NCBI RefSeq assembly: GCF_016802725.1
Contig: NC_052677.1
Location: forward strand, 19,235,329 to 19,299,328
Direction: 5' to 3'
Source of the DNA: Solenopsis invicta
Taxonomy: Eukaryota; Arthropoda; Insecta; Hymenoptera; Formicidae
Length of the DNA: 64,000 nucleotides
In this document: positions 39,931 to 52,051 of the stretch, piece after piece
Layout of the letters: every line of letters starts with the position of its first letter
Position numbering within the stretch: position 1 is the first letter of the stretch
Made by a program: the position numbers and the translations under genes
Notes under the pieces: generated by a model
What the model was told of the DNA's origin: nothing
Database searches by the model: none
What the model saw: the letters and a program-made list of their open reading frames with translations, nothing else

Positions 39931-42900
39931 TATCCGTAATGAATTCAATTGAATAAACAACAAAAATGTGTATGTGTATGTGGGTGTGTGTGTGTTGCAA
40001 CTTTATTTAAAATTATCGATATTGGTTTAAGAATACGACCATCGTGACACTCTGACGTCTACTGAAAAATTATGTTCTCAGTCGAGGTAATGGGGTGAAA
40101 CATGGTGAAATGCAATATACGTGGGTTATTTAAAAAGCCGTTTAAAAATTCGTTACGAACCATTGCCCGCGGGCATTCGATATAAATTGAGAACGATCGC
40201 CATGCAAACGACGGTTAAAAAAAAATAACTATTTTTAGTACGTGACCGACCAACTGAATTGGACAGCTTTTATATAAAACGATTTGGTTGTCCGTATAGC
40301 GTGTTTACTTGTAGAAATTAAAAAGGATCTTCTTGTAAGAACTGTTTTCTTCTATTTTCATTAGATACGAAGTATTTCCGATATCAATCGCTCGTAAGAA
40401 ACACTCGTCAAGAATTCGGATATTCTTCCAATTGAACCCACGATGAAATAAATCCTGTATTCAGTAATGAGAGAATAGTCGTTATATAGTGTTCCAATTA
40501 ATGTGATTTGGTTATTCTAACTTTTTAATTTTCTACCGCTCTGGCTTATGCATAGGACACGTCGCAATCTTTACACAAAATTTTATACATCACATTTTCC
40601 TTTGAATTCGCTGGGATGTTATTTTCATACACTTTATTGAATTTACTCGGTTTATTGAAAACGCTTATTAATTAACGCTCATTGTCAAGAGCGTTAATTA
40701 TAAACTGATTATAATTAATTTTAATGTATTATAATTAATTATAAACTCAATGTCCTTTGGATAAAATTTAGAGTATAGAGATAATAAAATGGATAATTTA
40801 ATGCGTTTTAACGAATATATTCCTTAAAACTAATTATTAAGTTGTTGCAAAGAACATTGTTTTTGGTGCAGAAGATTCCATTTACTATCCTCTTACGCGC
40901 TTGATCGCAAATATGATAACATAAACTCATTATCCACCGTAAATTCGGACTGGTGTGCTCTTAATGGTTCTGGGACACCTTGTAGGTAGAGTTCCATTGC
41001 GAATTCTGTCGGGAATAATGGATCGTCTAAAATGGTTTCGAGACGTTGGATGAAACTACAAGACCCGATCTTCCGTTTCGATGCGAGGAAAATCGATCGG
41101 TTGCGTCTGCGGTGAGATCGCGTGGCTTAACTTCATTTGGGCGCCGTCTCAGGATACGGGATATCCCAGCGGATAATAATTCTCCGATATACGTCGGGTA
41201 GTCGTCTTGAATTATGATACGTTACCAACGAGAAAAATTGCCGCTGGTTACGCACGCGAATGAGCACAATGTAATTTGATTCAACATTGGATTAACGATT
41301 ATCAAATCAAATGATCAATCACGAATAGTTGAATTAGCTCACATTATGATTTATTAATTACGATAATTTAACGAATTATCATGCATTAGCGAGCACGTAT
41401 AATATCGTATTATCTTATTGCAGCAGCACCGATGATTCGCATGAAAATTATTACTATCGAAAACTGTTGCTGAAATGGCTAAAAAATTTTACGTTCTTGT
41501 AATAACGTTATTTTTCTTCCTTAAAAAATTATATAGTACTCCCGCAGAAAAAGAAGCGGTATCACACATTAGCATCGAATAAAAACTAATACATTTTATT
41601 TAACAATTATTGTTTCACGTATAATCTTATCTAACTTTTTTAAAGAATTAGACATCTCGAATTTGAGAAAAATATTTTAGAGCACAATATGATTGTTTTA
41701 ATTATAATAAAAAATTAAAAAATTTTAATTCTTAAATATATTGTTATTTTCTATTTGATATTTCTTCCTCTCGACTCATAAAAATTACTATTGAATAATG
41801 AGAATACATTTGTCTGGAAACTGTAGAAAATTCTTCGTGCGAGCAAGTTACGTCTATTTAATGTATAAACTCATTTTAATATTTAACATTTCGAACGTAA
41901 TGATAATCTCAAAACGAGAATATTCTTTTTTCTATGTTGATTTTAGATTAGATCATTTGTAACTCGCGCGGCGGTTTTATTAATAATTTTATGCCCGCCG
42001 CATAAAGCAGAAAACATTGACGGAATCAAAATGCAAGCGTACACAGGATCCATATATCGGAGTGTGCATACACACAAATCATAATTCATGGCACATAAAA
42101 TCATAAATGGAATCCTGTTCTGAATTCTGTCGCGAATTATAGATCGTCCAAAGTGGACTTTACCGTGATCAATAATCGTTAATCCGATTACCCGAGGCAC
42201 ACATTTATATATTGTTTATCGGTAAAGTTGGAGGCAGCATTTTTTGTGCACGCCGCAGTTAAAAGGGTGGAGGTTAATAGTAATATTTTGCGCGCAATTA
42301 AGTGAATATTGTCAAAGTGGACGACAGCCACATTTTGACCCGCTTAACCCGGTTGCATCCCGTTTCATCCCCCATGACAATGTTGGAATGATGTCGGGCG
42401 AGCGAACGGACGGGTTTCGCGGCGAACGGTTAACTTCCGTGAAAATTTGTACCGTCAATAATAAAGCGGCCCGATGAGATCGGTGCAATCAAATGACATG
42501 GGGCAATAAAAGCGAACCGGAATTTCATTTTCGCGATATCCTCGTCCGGGTCCACCCGCGTTGGATTCGCACACGGTCGATGCTGATGCCGGCCGACGCC
42601 GCTCCCTCCCTCCCTCCCTCCCTTCCTCCCTCCCCCGATTGCCCGATAAATCCGAATTATTTCTCGCTGCGAGACGATAAATCGAACGATTAAATCTCGC
42701 TCGAGGGCTATCCCATCCTCGACCAAAATGTAGCGCGCCAAAGCGGAATTAAAAGGGTTACAAAATACGTTACGCGAACGGGGTTAAATTTCAAAATTTC
42801 CCGAATACTTATGTTAGACGCTGTAATTAAAATTTGTTCGTCGGCGCATTTTGTGGGGATTATCATGGAAAATCGATAATGTGAAGATGATAAAAGGTAA

Positions 42901-43087
42901 TAGTTCGTACGATTTTTCTTTCAGCTCGTATCGATATATCGGATAACGGAAAGATTTTTATTTAATATTGTATGATACTACTTACACAGAAACAACATTA
43001 ATATCTTAAAAAATATTAAAACTAATATATTCTATTTAATAACAATCAATCATTTCATATATGGAGTTCATACGAAATTCAAATGAT
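39931..43087. other. Gene-free DNA with possible short duplicated segment and CpG-rich island
   Basis: A similar segment of about 40 bases occurs near 41000-41040 and 42120-42160 (GAATTCTGTCG, GAAT, ATGGATCGTC / ATAGATCGTC, CAAAGTGG). A CpG-rich island lies at 42240-42760. No gene recognised. Confidence 0.5.
42600..42635. repeat. (CCCT)n tract with G-quadruplex potential on the minus strand
   Basis: Consecutive CTCCCTCCCTCCCTCCC-type units followed by CTTCCTCCCTCCCCC. The minus strand therefore has at least five GGG runs separated by one or a few bases. Confidence 0.85.
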
Positions 43088-43710
43088 GAATTGAGATTTC
43101 TCGAAAAGCATAGAAGATATGGAAAAACATTTCAAACGAAGGTTGTACGATCCGAAGGGGGACTAATAATGGTAAAATTGATTTTCGAAAAGAATTAATT
43201 TTTCAAGGTCATTACCATTTTTTAAATGAAATTGTGTGATTTTTTTTACATAACTTGATTCCTCCAATTACTCTACATATTATAAAAAAATATTTAATTG
43301 CATTTTGCAAATTACATAATCTTTTGAAGCAACTATGTATTTTTCTTACGCTTAACAGTTGTTTTATTGTTTTTTGCAAAAGTCTCGGGTACAATTGTTA
43401 AAAACTAAATAGCTTACGAGTTATTTTATACTTTCCGTCGAAATATACTAGAATAAAGTGTAAAATATCTCGTAAAGTATTAATTTTTCTATACATGTAC
43501 CTTAATACTTTTGTATACAAAATAATCAGAGGAATCATATTATATAAAAGAAATCACATAATTTCACTTAAATGTACGACTTTATGTGATCTTGTAAAAT
43601 TAAATTTTATTGAAAAATAATTGTATTTTTTTTTCATCTCCCGTCCGATTGTACAACTTTTGTCCGAAACATATCTTTATATGATAGTGATTCGAAAAAT
43701 CTCAATCGTG
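43088..43710. mobile_element. Foldback element with about 210-bp inverted arms
   Basis: The left arm 43088-43300 and right arm 43470-43710 are complementary with indels. Shared segments (left-arm sense) include TTGAGATTTCTCGAA, CGAAGGTTGTACGATC, TTCAAGGTCAT, AAATGAAATTGTGTGATTT and TTGATTCCTC. The GTTGTACAATC..GACAAAAG-like motif is shared with the element at 22386-22830, so the two may be one family. No coding capacity. Confidence 0.65.
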
Positions 43711-44049
43711 TATATATTTTCAAAAAAATATATATTTTCATTAATGTAATTTTCTAATAACAATAATAAGTCGAAAGAGGAAAAAATATCGAATAGAAAA
43801 CAACAATATCTTCAAGAATCAGAATTTTTTATTAAAATTATTATTATTATATATTTTTGACCGGTACTGCGTGGAAAACAATGATTATTAAATAGAATAA
43901 ATACATCGGTTTTAATTTGTCACTGTTTTTTCTATATATGACAGTTTTTTGCGCGATATTCTGCCAAGCGTTGGTCGCGATGCTTCGGTTGTCATCGATT
44001 CGAACCAAAATGACATTCTCTCGGGCTTTCGTAAAAATTGTTGATTCTT

Positions 44050-44351
44050 GGCAAGAGAATGGGTTTGAAAACAAGTGTCACACCGACGTTTTGCATCGGG
44101 ATAATGCATCTCGCGCGAGAGTTTTTGACCCACCTCGAAAACACTTCGGTGCTCCAAGTGTACTCTCTTTGTCACCTTCGTCGCGGCAACTTGTTTCCTC
44201 CTCGGCAGAATCACCCAAAAGGACATTATTTTGAGACGATCGATAACATCCAGAGCGTCGCAAACCGATTTCTCCGAACAAGAAAACTCGCGGTCGGTAC
44301 TCCCACAAGAATGGTAGGACTTTGCGGGGAATTTATTTTCGCAAAGACAAT
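44050..44351 (+). pseudogene. Mariner transposase relic (C-terminal part)
   Basis: The plus strand shows HRDNAS at 44094-44111 (the second catalytic Asp block). After a frameshift come AREFL, then FPPRQNHPKGHYFETIDNIQ and SVANRFLRT (compare FPRLK..LKGHRFE..DIQ in active relatives). After another shift GIYFRKDN at 44328-44351 matches the usual GDYFEGDN end. Upstream domains are not recognisable. Surrounding open frames are shadows of this relic. Confidence 0.7.
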
Positions 44352-45071
44352 CGAAATTGCTACGTGTTTGGAAATTCACCGAGAAACTGTCAAAGAGAGT
44401 CTAAAAAAATCAAAGAAATTATTATTATTTTTTTCTTATTTGTATTTTTTCCTTGCGTTATTCCAGACGATATTGTAATTTTTGAAAGTGCTAAGAGAAG
44501 TATTTAAAACTGCAAATAAATCTTACGAAGAAGGTGATAAAATTTGAAATTTTTTAGAATGAAACATTTTCAATAATTGTTATTATCTTTGCGCGGGCAA
44601 AACACGCGACTCTAAAGTCCATAGGAAGCGCACCCACCTCCCACCAATTTTGACACTCCGTGTACATACAACTTTGGTGTATGGTTAAATTAAATTCGAC
44701 ATTTGTTTAACTTTTAACTCGATGCGGTTTCGGTCGCGCGCGAGCGCGAGTACGAACGCGGGCTTTCAATTAGCGTACAAGCTCACGCGCGAACCGATGT
44801 TGCATTTGCGCTTCCGGATTCACAGTTTCCGGGGCTCGGTTTCCGACCGCTGATCCCGCCAGTTTTCCCGCTAAAAATCGGCGAATCAGAGAATACGTTT
44901 CAGTACGTGAACCGTGAGATTTATCGTCGCGGGTTTCTAAGCCGCAGCTTTCGCTCTCGTTGACGCGTGCGATAAAAGATTTTTTATTTTTTGAAGTTAC
45001 ATAATGGGATATTATTTACACAAAATTCTTGGTGGAAAAAAAAAATTGCAAAAAAATTTTTAAACACGTAA
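44352..45071. other. Gene-free DNA with CpG-rich patch
   Basis: A CpG-rich patch at 44690-44960 (CGCGCGCGAGCGCGAGTACG and similar) separates the mariner relic from the foldback element. No open frame of interest. Confidence 0.55.
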
Positions 45072-45773
45072 TTTAAAGAGCAATGATAGATAGTTAAATC
45101 TCCGTTTTAATTTTGTCTTTATATTTTGCTTCTAAATTACATAAAATAAGAAAATTAGTATTTTTTTCATATTTTTTTTTTACTTTAAAGCACTGTAGCG
45201 TAATGAAACATTATTGAGCAAATGTAACATAAAAATATTTTTAAATAGGCTTTTTAAATTTTTAAATGCTTCTTTTTAAATTAGTGTGATGTTTTTTCGC
45301 AGTAATATCAAATTTTTTAATAGAAACTCACATCTTTTGGTAAATGTTTTTTACCTCGAAACTAAAAGATTTTAACGGAAAAAGAGAAAGATAAAATATT
45401 TTATAATATGCTTGATTTGCACAATTTGTTTTAAAACTTTTAAAGACCTTTTCGATTGTCAATGATTTTTATTAAAAAATACATTTTATCCGTTTTTTTG
45501 CAGTTTTTTTTTATAATTTATTATATAATTTTATATAATTTTATAATTTATTTTATAATATTATTGTAAAAAATTGTATCATTTTAAAAAAGTATTTTAA
45601 AGCTTAGGAAGCCTATTTTAAAGTACTTTTATATTTTTTGCTTTATATTGTTTTATTAGCGCTTCAAAACTATTGAAGAAAATATCATTTTTTGATTTTA
45701 TGTAATTTAGCAACTAAATATTATAGAGACAAAATCGAAACACGAATTTAAAGCTTTCTCGTTGCTCTTTAAA
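45072..45773. mobile_element. Foldback element with about 100-bp arms
   Basis: The left arm 45072-45172 and right arm 45679-45773 are complementary. Both contain TTTAAAGAGCAA, TTTTGTCT and CTAAATTACATAAAAT when read from their outer ends. The interior is very AT-rich with no coding capacity. A run of 12 G at 45813-45824 lies just outside. Confidence 0.6.
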
Positions 45774-45964
45774 ATGCTTTTTAAAGTATTTTTATATCTT
45801 TACGTTTTTTTTGGGGGGGGGGGGAGAAATATTTAATTCTTCGTTAGATGTGGGAAAATCATAAATGTTTTAAACTTTTGGCCTGCAGTACATGTAAATA
45901 CTTTAGCGAATAAATCTAAAATCTGTGTGAGAGATGAAAAAAGAGTATAAATGTAAAATTATAA

Positions 45965-46814
45965 CATATATGGGGCATTCGACGTGAAAGGGGTCCATCT
46001 AATTATATCCATTTTTAAAAATCTGAAAAAATTTTCAAAAATACTTCAATGCATGTAGAATATCGTACTATAAAACAAATTTTGGGATTGCAATGGGATC
46101 TTCTCGAAAACTAAGATTTTTTCCAATACAAAATTATAATTTCAGCTAAATGCTAGATAATAGTTGTGAATTTTCTTTATATTCTTTAGACTTGATTATT
46201 TTCCAATAAAAGACAAAAACGTTACAACTATTTTTTATTTTATAGTTATTTGTTAAAAATATATTATTTACGTAGTATTAAATAATTTACCAATAAAAAT
46301 TGATATTATATAGCTTTTGGTTGAAATTATAATTTTGTATTGAAAAAAATATTTGTTTTTGAGAGGATCTCATTGCGATCCCACATTTTGCTTTATGGTA
46401 CGATATTCTACATGTAATGAAGTATTTTTGAGAATTTTTTAAGATTTTTAAAAATAAATATAATTGTTCATTTCTTTATTTAAAACTAAAAAATTAATTT
46501 TTTTTACTGCTATTAAATTTTTCTCACCAAAATTGACGTTTTTATCTGAAAGTATGGAAAAAGACCTAAAAAATCATGTCTGTAAAAATGTTTTACAATT
46601 AAAATTTTAGCTACAAATGTTAAAAAAAAAGAAAAAAGTTTTTTTTAAATTTAAACAATAGCTTTTAATATTTTTAATGCAAGGCATATAATACTTATTT
46701 TTTTATCATCAACTTTATACAATATGTCCATTAACATGTTTTCATTATCATTTTAAAAATCTCAAACAGTTTATTTTTAGGTGGACCCTTTTTACGTGGA
46801 ATGCTCCATATATG
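45965..46814. mobile_element. Non-autonomous DNA element, 850 bp, with nested inverted repeats
   Basis: The outer ends CATATATGGGGCATTCGACG...GGGTCCATCTA (from 45965) and its near-complement TAGGTGGACCCTTTTTACG...CATATATG (to 46814) match at about 32 of 37 positions. A second inverted pair lies inside (about 46010-46150 against 46310-46470), sharing GAATATCGTAC, CAATGGGATC/CATTGCGATC and ACAAAATTATAATTTCA. No transposase. Confidence 0.7.
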
Positions 46815-47278
46815 TATTAACAAATGAATGAATTATACATTGAAAAAATGTTTTATGTCAGCGTAATAGGTCTGAGGTCTGGCAAAGTCGCTAGGTTGAC
46901 GGATTTTCCTTCAAACGTAGGCTCTCTCTGTTATTATTACAGGGAATTTTTTGGGTAGACGAAAAGTTTAGGAAAGTCTTTAGGAGAGGAAAATATAAAG
47001 ATCCATAATATTTTTAGCCTCTCAAAAAAATCTTTGTGATAATAACAATTAACAAAATCAAATTTTGGGAGAAAATTCTTCAAATCCCTAGCAACTCTGC
47101 ACGAGGGGTTGAAAAGTTTTGCGAATGAATGTATAGACGCTGGGGAGAGAAGAATTATTTGCATGGTTTTATTGTGCCATCTTTTACAATATCGTCAACG
47201 AAATTTTAATTTTATTCTGACAAGGTATTTTATCTTGGCGACAGAGAGACTAAACGTTCGTTTGATGCCCTTAAAAAA

Positions 47279-47503
47279 ATGGAACGGTTAGAAAATCGTG
47301 CTGTTATCAAATATCTTTTAAAAAAAGTCATATCATCGTTCGAAAATGTTTGCATAAAAGTGAAAGAGGAGCGCGATCGCTCGAGGTCGTGTGAAAGCAA
47401 AACAGGGAAAAGAGCGATGTCGGCTTCGGCGCGTGACACTCTTTTTTTTGAGCTGGCGCTCAGAGACGCAAATAAAAAGATTTTTAATCAATATGCAAAA
47501 TAA
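47279..47503 (+). pseudogene. Possible mariner N-terminal fragment
   Basis: The open frame begins MERLENRAVIKYLLKK, which resembles the start of insect mariner transposases (for example ..EQRAVIKYL..KKG). The rest of the 74-residue frame, rich in Lys, Arg and Glu, does not continue the family's helix-turn-helix pattern. The match is short, so it could be chance or a decayed fragment. Confidence 0.3.
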
Positions 47504-50500
47504 CAAATCGAAGTACATGTTCGCATGAATAAAATTTTTCCCGGTGACGTAAAAGATGGCGCAGCACAAAATAATGCAAATAATATTTCTTTCCAATTAC
47601 CATATATATTTATGTTCGCGCAGAATTTCAAACAACCCCCGTACATACAAAATGCATTCCGTTCATACCGATTCGAATTACTGGTTATCTCGATTGAATT
47701 TTCGAGTATCTCAACATTTTATAGCTAGAATGTTTAATAGAATTAGCAGTAAGTATTTAATTTGTATCTTTGTGATCGAATCTATCAGGTATCCAATTTA
47801 TTATTTTTTCCCACGCGAAACACGTTTCAAAATAAAATTTTACGGGCGTATTCTTTGATTTTGGTGTCGATTTTTGCTCGACGGGTTACTTTTGCACCGC
47901 CGTATCTAATATTCTCAGTACGAATTCTTAATATTTTACCGTACGCGAAATGTGCTGAGGTGCCCGCTGCAAAAAAGCCCCCAGTTTTCCCGTTTTTTCG
48001 CCGACGCCGTCGACGTAATGCCGCTTTAACGGGTTGACGCTTTTCAGGAGCAGCGTAATAAAGGAATTTTTGTCGCTGGTATAAAAAGCGGAAAAGAATG
48101 GCTTCTGTCGAGCTAAGTAAGCTTGACCGCTGCTTTCTGTTCACGACGCTCAGTTACGAAGTTTCCGCCAGAATTCGTGCCACCTCGATCGACTTTCGAT
48201 AGCGGGGAACAAAGGGGAATCTCTAGATAAACTACGGCGACTGGGCTCTCGTTTAAGTGAAGTCTCATCTATGTGATAATGAACGATACGTATAAAATGG
48301 AGTGAATCTCCCATTGAATCGAGAATTACGTCGCATTAAAAACGCGGCCATTTTTACGCGAACGTTTTTCGCGAACGTGAATTGCTTTTCCGCTTTCCGA
48401 CGAACAGTCGGGAAATCAAGTAATTGACATGAAATATTTAAAGGACGCGAGTTAAATACAAAATAGCTCACGGATATTTGGCGATGTGATGGTAAAAGCT
48501 CACGGCTGAATTTGGAATAAACGTTGCGAACACCAACGGGGACCGACAGAGTTTAGAACGATGCACGGGCACGGCAAATTGCGGAATCCCTTATTATTGT
48601 CGTTATTATTGCTGTCGTTGTTGTTATTATTGTCATCATAATTGCAATTATTATTATTAGACGCATTGCGCGTCGATGACTGTCAATTGCATTCAGCCGC
48701 GTAATAGATCGCGAACGAATCTAGTATGAATCTAATTTTCAAAGATTACATTAATTAATACGCGCAACCGGATATTACGAAAGCTACCATACAATTTTTA
48801 GTTGAGGCCCCTCTTTACTCTCCTCTCCCTTTCCCGCGTGCGTCATTGCTAGAATGTTGCGTTTCGAGCGTTTAATAGCTGTTTCGAATGAATCGGGACT
48901 GGGAGATTTTCTACTCTTTTTCTGGAACCAGTCTATAATGCATATCTTTTGTTTGCATCTCTGTATCGTGGCCTCTATTGTTCCACAGCTTTCGCGATTA
49001 AAGTTTAAATTGCGAGCGAGCGGCCGTTCGGCGTGGTGGATGAGCTTGATGGAGAAACAGGCCGCTCGCGATTATACACGCGGAAGGTGGAAGCCAAATA
49101 TTTGATGGACATCGTAACTTTCGGCTGAATTCGCAGCCGCGTTGTGAAACAAAAATCGCCATTTTTCCCCGCTATTGCTTGTCAAATTGCAAGCCACTGT
49201 TTGGTCGAAACTCCGAAATATACAGCGGAATAATTTTATCCAACGCTTTATATATATATATATAAAAAAAAAAGATATGATTTTGCAGCAATTTTGACAC
49301 AGTGATTTAACAAGATTTATTATTATTGAACTATATCATTGTCAATTGTGTTTTTTTTTTTCAATATTTTTGTTATACTTTGTGTCAATTATTTCTAATT
49401 ACATGATTTTACACATTTATCTATTCTCCTCTAGTAACAACATGATCTTATAGATCCTCTTTCTTGCAAAAAGATTATCGAATACTTGTATATCAATAAG
49501 TATATTTCTCTAAACTTTGTGTAAACTTTTTTGATTATCAATAATTTTGATAGTGAATATGCATCCTAATAAAATTTAATACCGTCAGTTGTAATTTTAT
49601 TGATGCATGTTGCGAGATATCGACGGAAGATTCGCTTACGGATTCGAATCGAACGGATTTGGGTCGAATCAATAACTTTCCTAGAAACTCAAACGAGGCT
49701 CGCCCGCCCTTTGTCCGACGATCGATTCGTTCTCGTTAGCTCAGTCAAGCAACGTCGATTATAATAGGGTATCGGTTAAAATAGCCAGGTTGCTCCAAGG
49801 CACGTCGAACTTTCATTAAACTTACACATCAAGGACCAACGGCATAGGATTACAGGCTCATCGTGATTTTAAAAATAAAAGGAGAAAGAAACTCGACCCG
49901 CGGTACTCCCGACACTTTCCCGACGAAGCGGTAAATTACAGGTCTCTGTACGTCAATGCGGCGTGTACTTAAACTCGAAACTTTGTTTAAACACCGTTAT
50001 TTAAATTATATCGGACGGAATAACAGAGAATATTTCGTCTGTGAAACTGTTGAGGAGAAAGTCACAACTTTTTTGCTTTTATTTATTTATTTTTCTTTCG
50101 TTGAAATACTAACATTGATAGAGTTAAAACATACCTCCGGGTACTTTAATTCTCTTTCCCTCCTTCTAATTTTTCAACAAAATTGTAAGCTTGTCGCGTC
50201 CCAATGATCCTCAATGGAATTACCAATCTGAACAGAGTATTTCACCTCGTCATCTCGTTTGTCGACGTTTCCTAAAGTTGCTTTTAAAGCTTAGAATTCG
50301 TTACGCGAACGATGCTTTGGCGTCCGGGCTCTTCACGTTGGTATTAGCATACCAATTGCACGGGCGCGCATTTTAGGGATGTATCATTTAAATACTGCGA
50401 ACGAAAAACGACCAATATTTCGCGAGTGCCAACTGCAAGAGTCGTCGTCGTAAACATCGACCCCATTGTTCATATTTCTCTCTTCCTCTCGCGCTCCACG

Positions 50501-51314
50501 ATATCGCTGCACGATATCAATTTTACGACGATTCGACACGCTAGACAAATACGGGGCTTAAGATACCGAGCGCGAAAACAATATCGACGGCACATATCCG
50601 GAAGAACTGGGCAAGATTCATGGGGGTTGAGAAAGTGAGAACCGGGATAAAGAAAACGCGAGGAGAAAAGCCGCGATAAAACGAGACGCGCTACGTTACG
50701 TGTCTCACGCCGAGATGTGAGAGATGTGGAAACGATCACAGTGAATTTCAGAAATCACTCCGCGGGATTTCTTTACGCCCCCTTCACTTGTCACGTCTCG
50801 ATTCGGTCTAGAGCAAACAACCGGGATTTTCGATTTCGAGAAGGTCGAGTTCTTCGCGGTCCGTCCGAAGAATAAGAAGATTAAAAATTAATTAATAGAA
50901 AAATATTTAATAGTTTAGCGATCATCGATCGATAACGCGTTATTTTTTTTAACAATTATTTTTTAGTTCTAGTTTAGATTAACAGCTAAACTCATCTTTA
51001 TTATTATTCATCGATTTATTAAAACTCGATACATTTGTACGATAAGCTGATGCGAAATAATACATTTTCTTTTTTTTATAAAGGCAAACAAACATAAACG
51101 GCTGAAATCAACCCAGGAAAATCGACTAAATTTTTGTTTTTCAAATATAAAAAATTAATTTTTCTACCGGCGAATAGTTTTCAGAATTCTGTACATTTTA
51201 TGAAATTACGCTATCATGCTTCGCGCGTTCAGAAATTATAATCGAGAAAAAAACAAAAATTTAACAGGTATTTGAGGGATAATTTAAAAAAAATACGTGT
51301 CTATTATTTTTTAC
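47504..51314. other. Gene-free DNA upstream of TPST
   Basis: CpG-rich patches at 47930-48560, 48660-49200 and 50180-50880, with a TTATTATTG-type low-complexity run at 48590-48660. A TPST promoter or untranslated exon could lie here, but nothing in the sequence decides it. Confidence 0.5.
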
Positions 51315-51433
51315 CAGGGTTGGTAAAAATCGTGTTTTTTTTAAACATTGTATTTTTTAGTTCAATACATGTTTTCAATGTTTTAAACATGTGTGTTTAA
51401 AGCATGGTTAAAATATGATTTTTACCAACCCTG
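51315..51433. mobile_element. hAT-type MITE, 119 bp
   Basis: Perfect 17-bp terminal inverted repeats (CAGGGTTGGTAAAAATC at 51315-51331 and its complement at 51417-51433). The flanking 8-mers TTTTTTAC and TTTTTAAC match at 7 of 8 positions, consistent with the 8-bp target duplication of hAT elements, which often start CAGGG. It sits about 600 bp upstream of the TPST start codon. Confidence 0.75.
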
Positions 51434-51767
51434 TTTTTAACTACTTTGGCATAGCGAGTTTCAATAAATGTGGCGTAACACGAGTAAAGATAGGTATACT
51501 CGTGAGTCTCAGATATATGTCGAGATTAAGACGCAAGAAAGTAAATGCGCAACTTGGCGTTCAATAAAGATCACCACTTTGTAAGTGTCGCGTAGGAAGT
51601 TTCCGTGAAACGCCCGTAGACGACGATCGGAGATTAACTCATTACGGTTCCGATCGGGGAACTAATTCGTACTTTTCCTGGGATTATCGAGAACTGGCGG
51701 AGAAGGAAATTTTTAATCTTATCCTCAATGGAAATTGCAACTTTTGATACTTGGGATATCTGAGAAA

Positions 51768-51769
<2 letters not shown>

Positions 51770-51797
<28 letters not shown>
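51770..51797. repeat. (GA)n microsatellite upstream of TPST
   Basis: About 14 GA units, 114 to 141 bases before the TPST start codon and upstream of the likely splice acceptor. GA repeats can bind GAGA-type factors, but no function is shown. Confidence 0.9.
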
Positions 51798-51798
<1 letters not shown>

Positions 51799-51843
51799 CG
51801 GGATTAAAGAGAGGACTTACGAGAGATTTTATTTGCATTGCAG

Positions 51844-51910
51844 ATACAATGAGGTAGTAGACTGTCCACGGAGCACCTGGTGAGAGGCGGTTTTCAGCGC
51901 GACGGGTGAT
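51844..51910 (+). promoter_or_regulatory. Probable TPST 5' UTR segment with a two-codon upstream ORF
   Basis: A plausible 3' splice site (TTTGCATTGCAG, ending 51843) precedes the start codon by 67 bases, so a non-coding upstream exon is likely. Between them is ATG AGG TAG at 51849-51857, a minimal upstream ORF whose stop lies 53 bases before the TPST ATG. The first exon and promoter are not identified. They may lie within 51.8 kb of upstream DNA or be absent if transcription starts locally. Confidence 0.4.
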
Positions 51911-52051
51911 ATGTTGCTGTCGAGCCGCGGCGGCCGAAAGGGGCCCATCGCCTGCTTGGTGGGCCTCCTTCTCATCTTCGCTCTTTATCAGCTGGGCATT
52001 ATTTGCGGCTCCACCAGGTACATGCCCGCGGCCGTGATGGTCAGCAAGGAG
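51911..52051 (+). CDS. Tpst: TPST coding exon 1 (cytoplasmic tail and signal anchor)
   Basis: Residues 1-47. A short basic N-terminus with Arg6, Arg9 and Lys10 is followed by a hydrophobic stretch from about residue 13 to 33, typical of a Golgi type II anchor. The exon ends in phase 0 at a strong donor (GTAAGA at 52052). The start is the first ATG of the long frame after the stop of the upstream two-codon ORF. Reading on past the donor only extends the frame to an in-frame stop at 52160, so the open frame beyond 52051 is intron. Confidence 0.93.

Noticed and set aside
43912..44379. 155-residue minus-strand frame
   Set aside because: It is the antisense shadow of the plus-strand mariner relic, whose blocks are recognisable.
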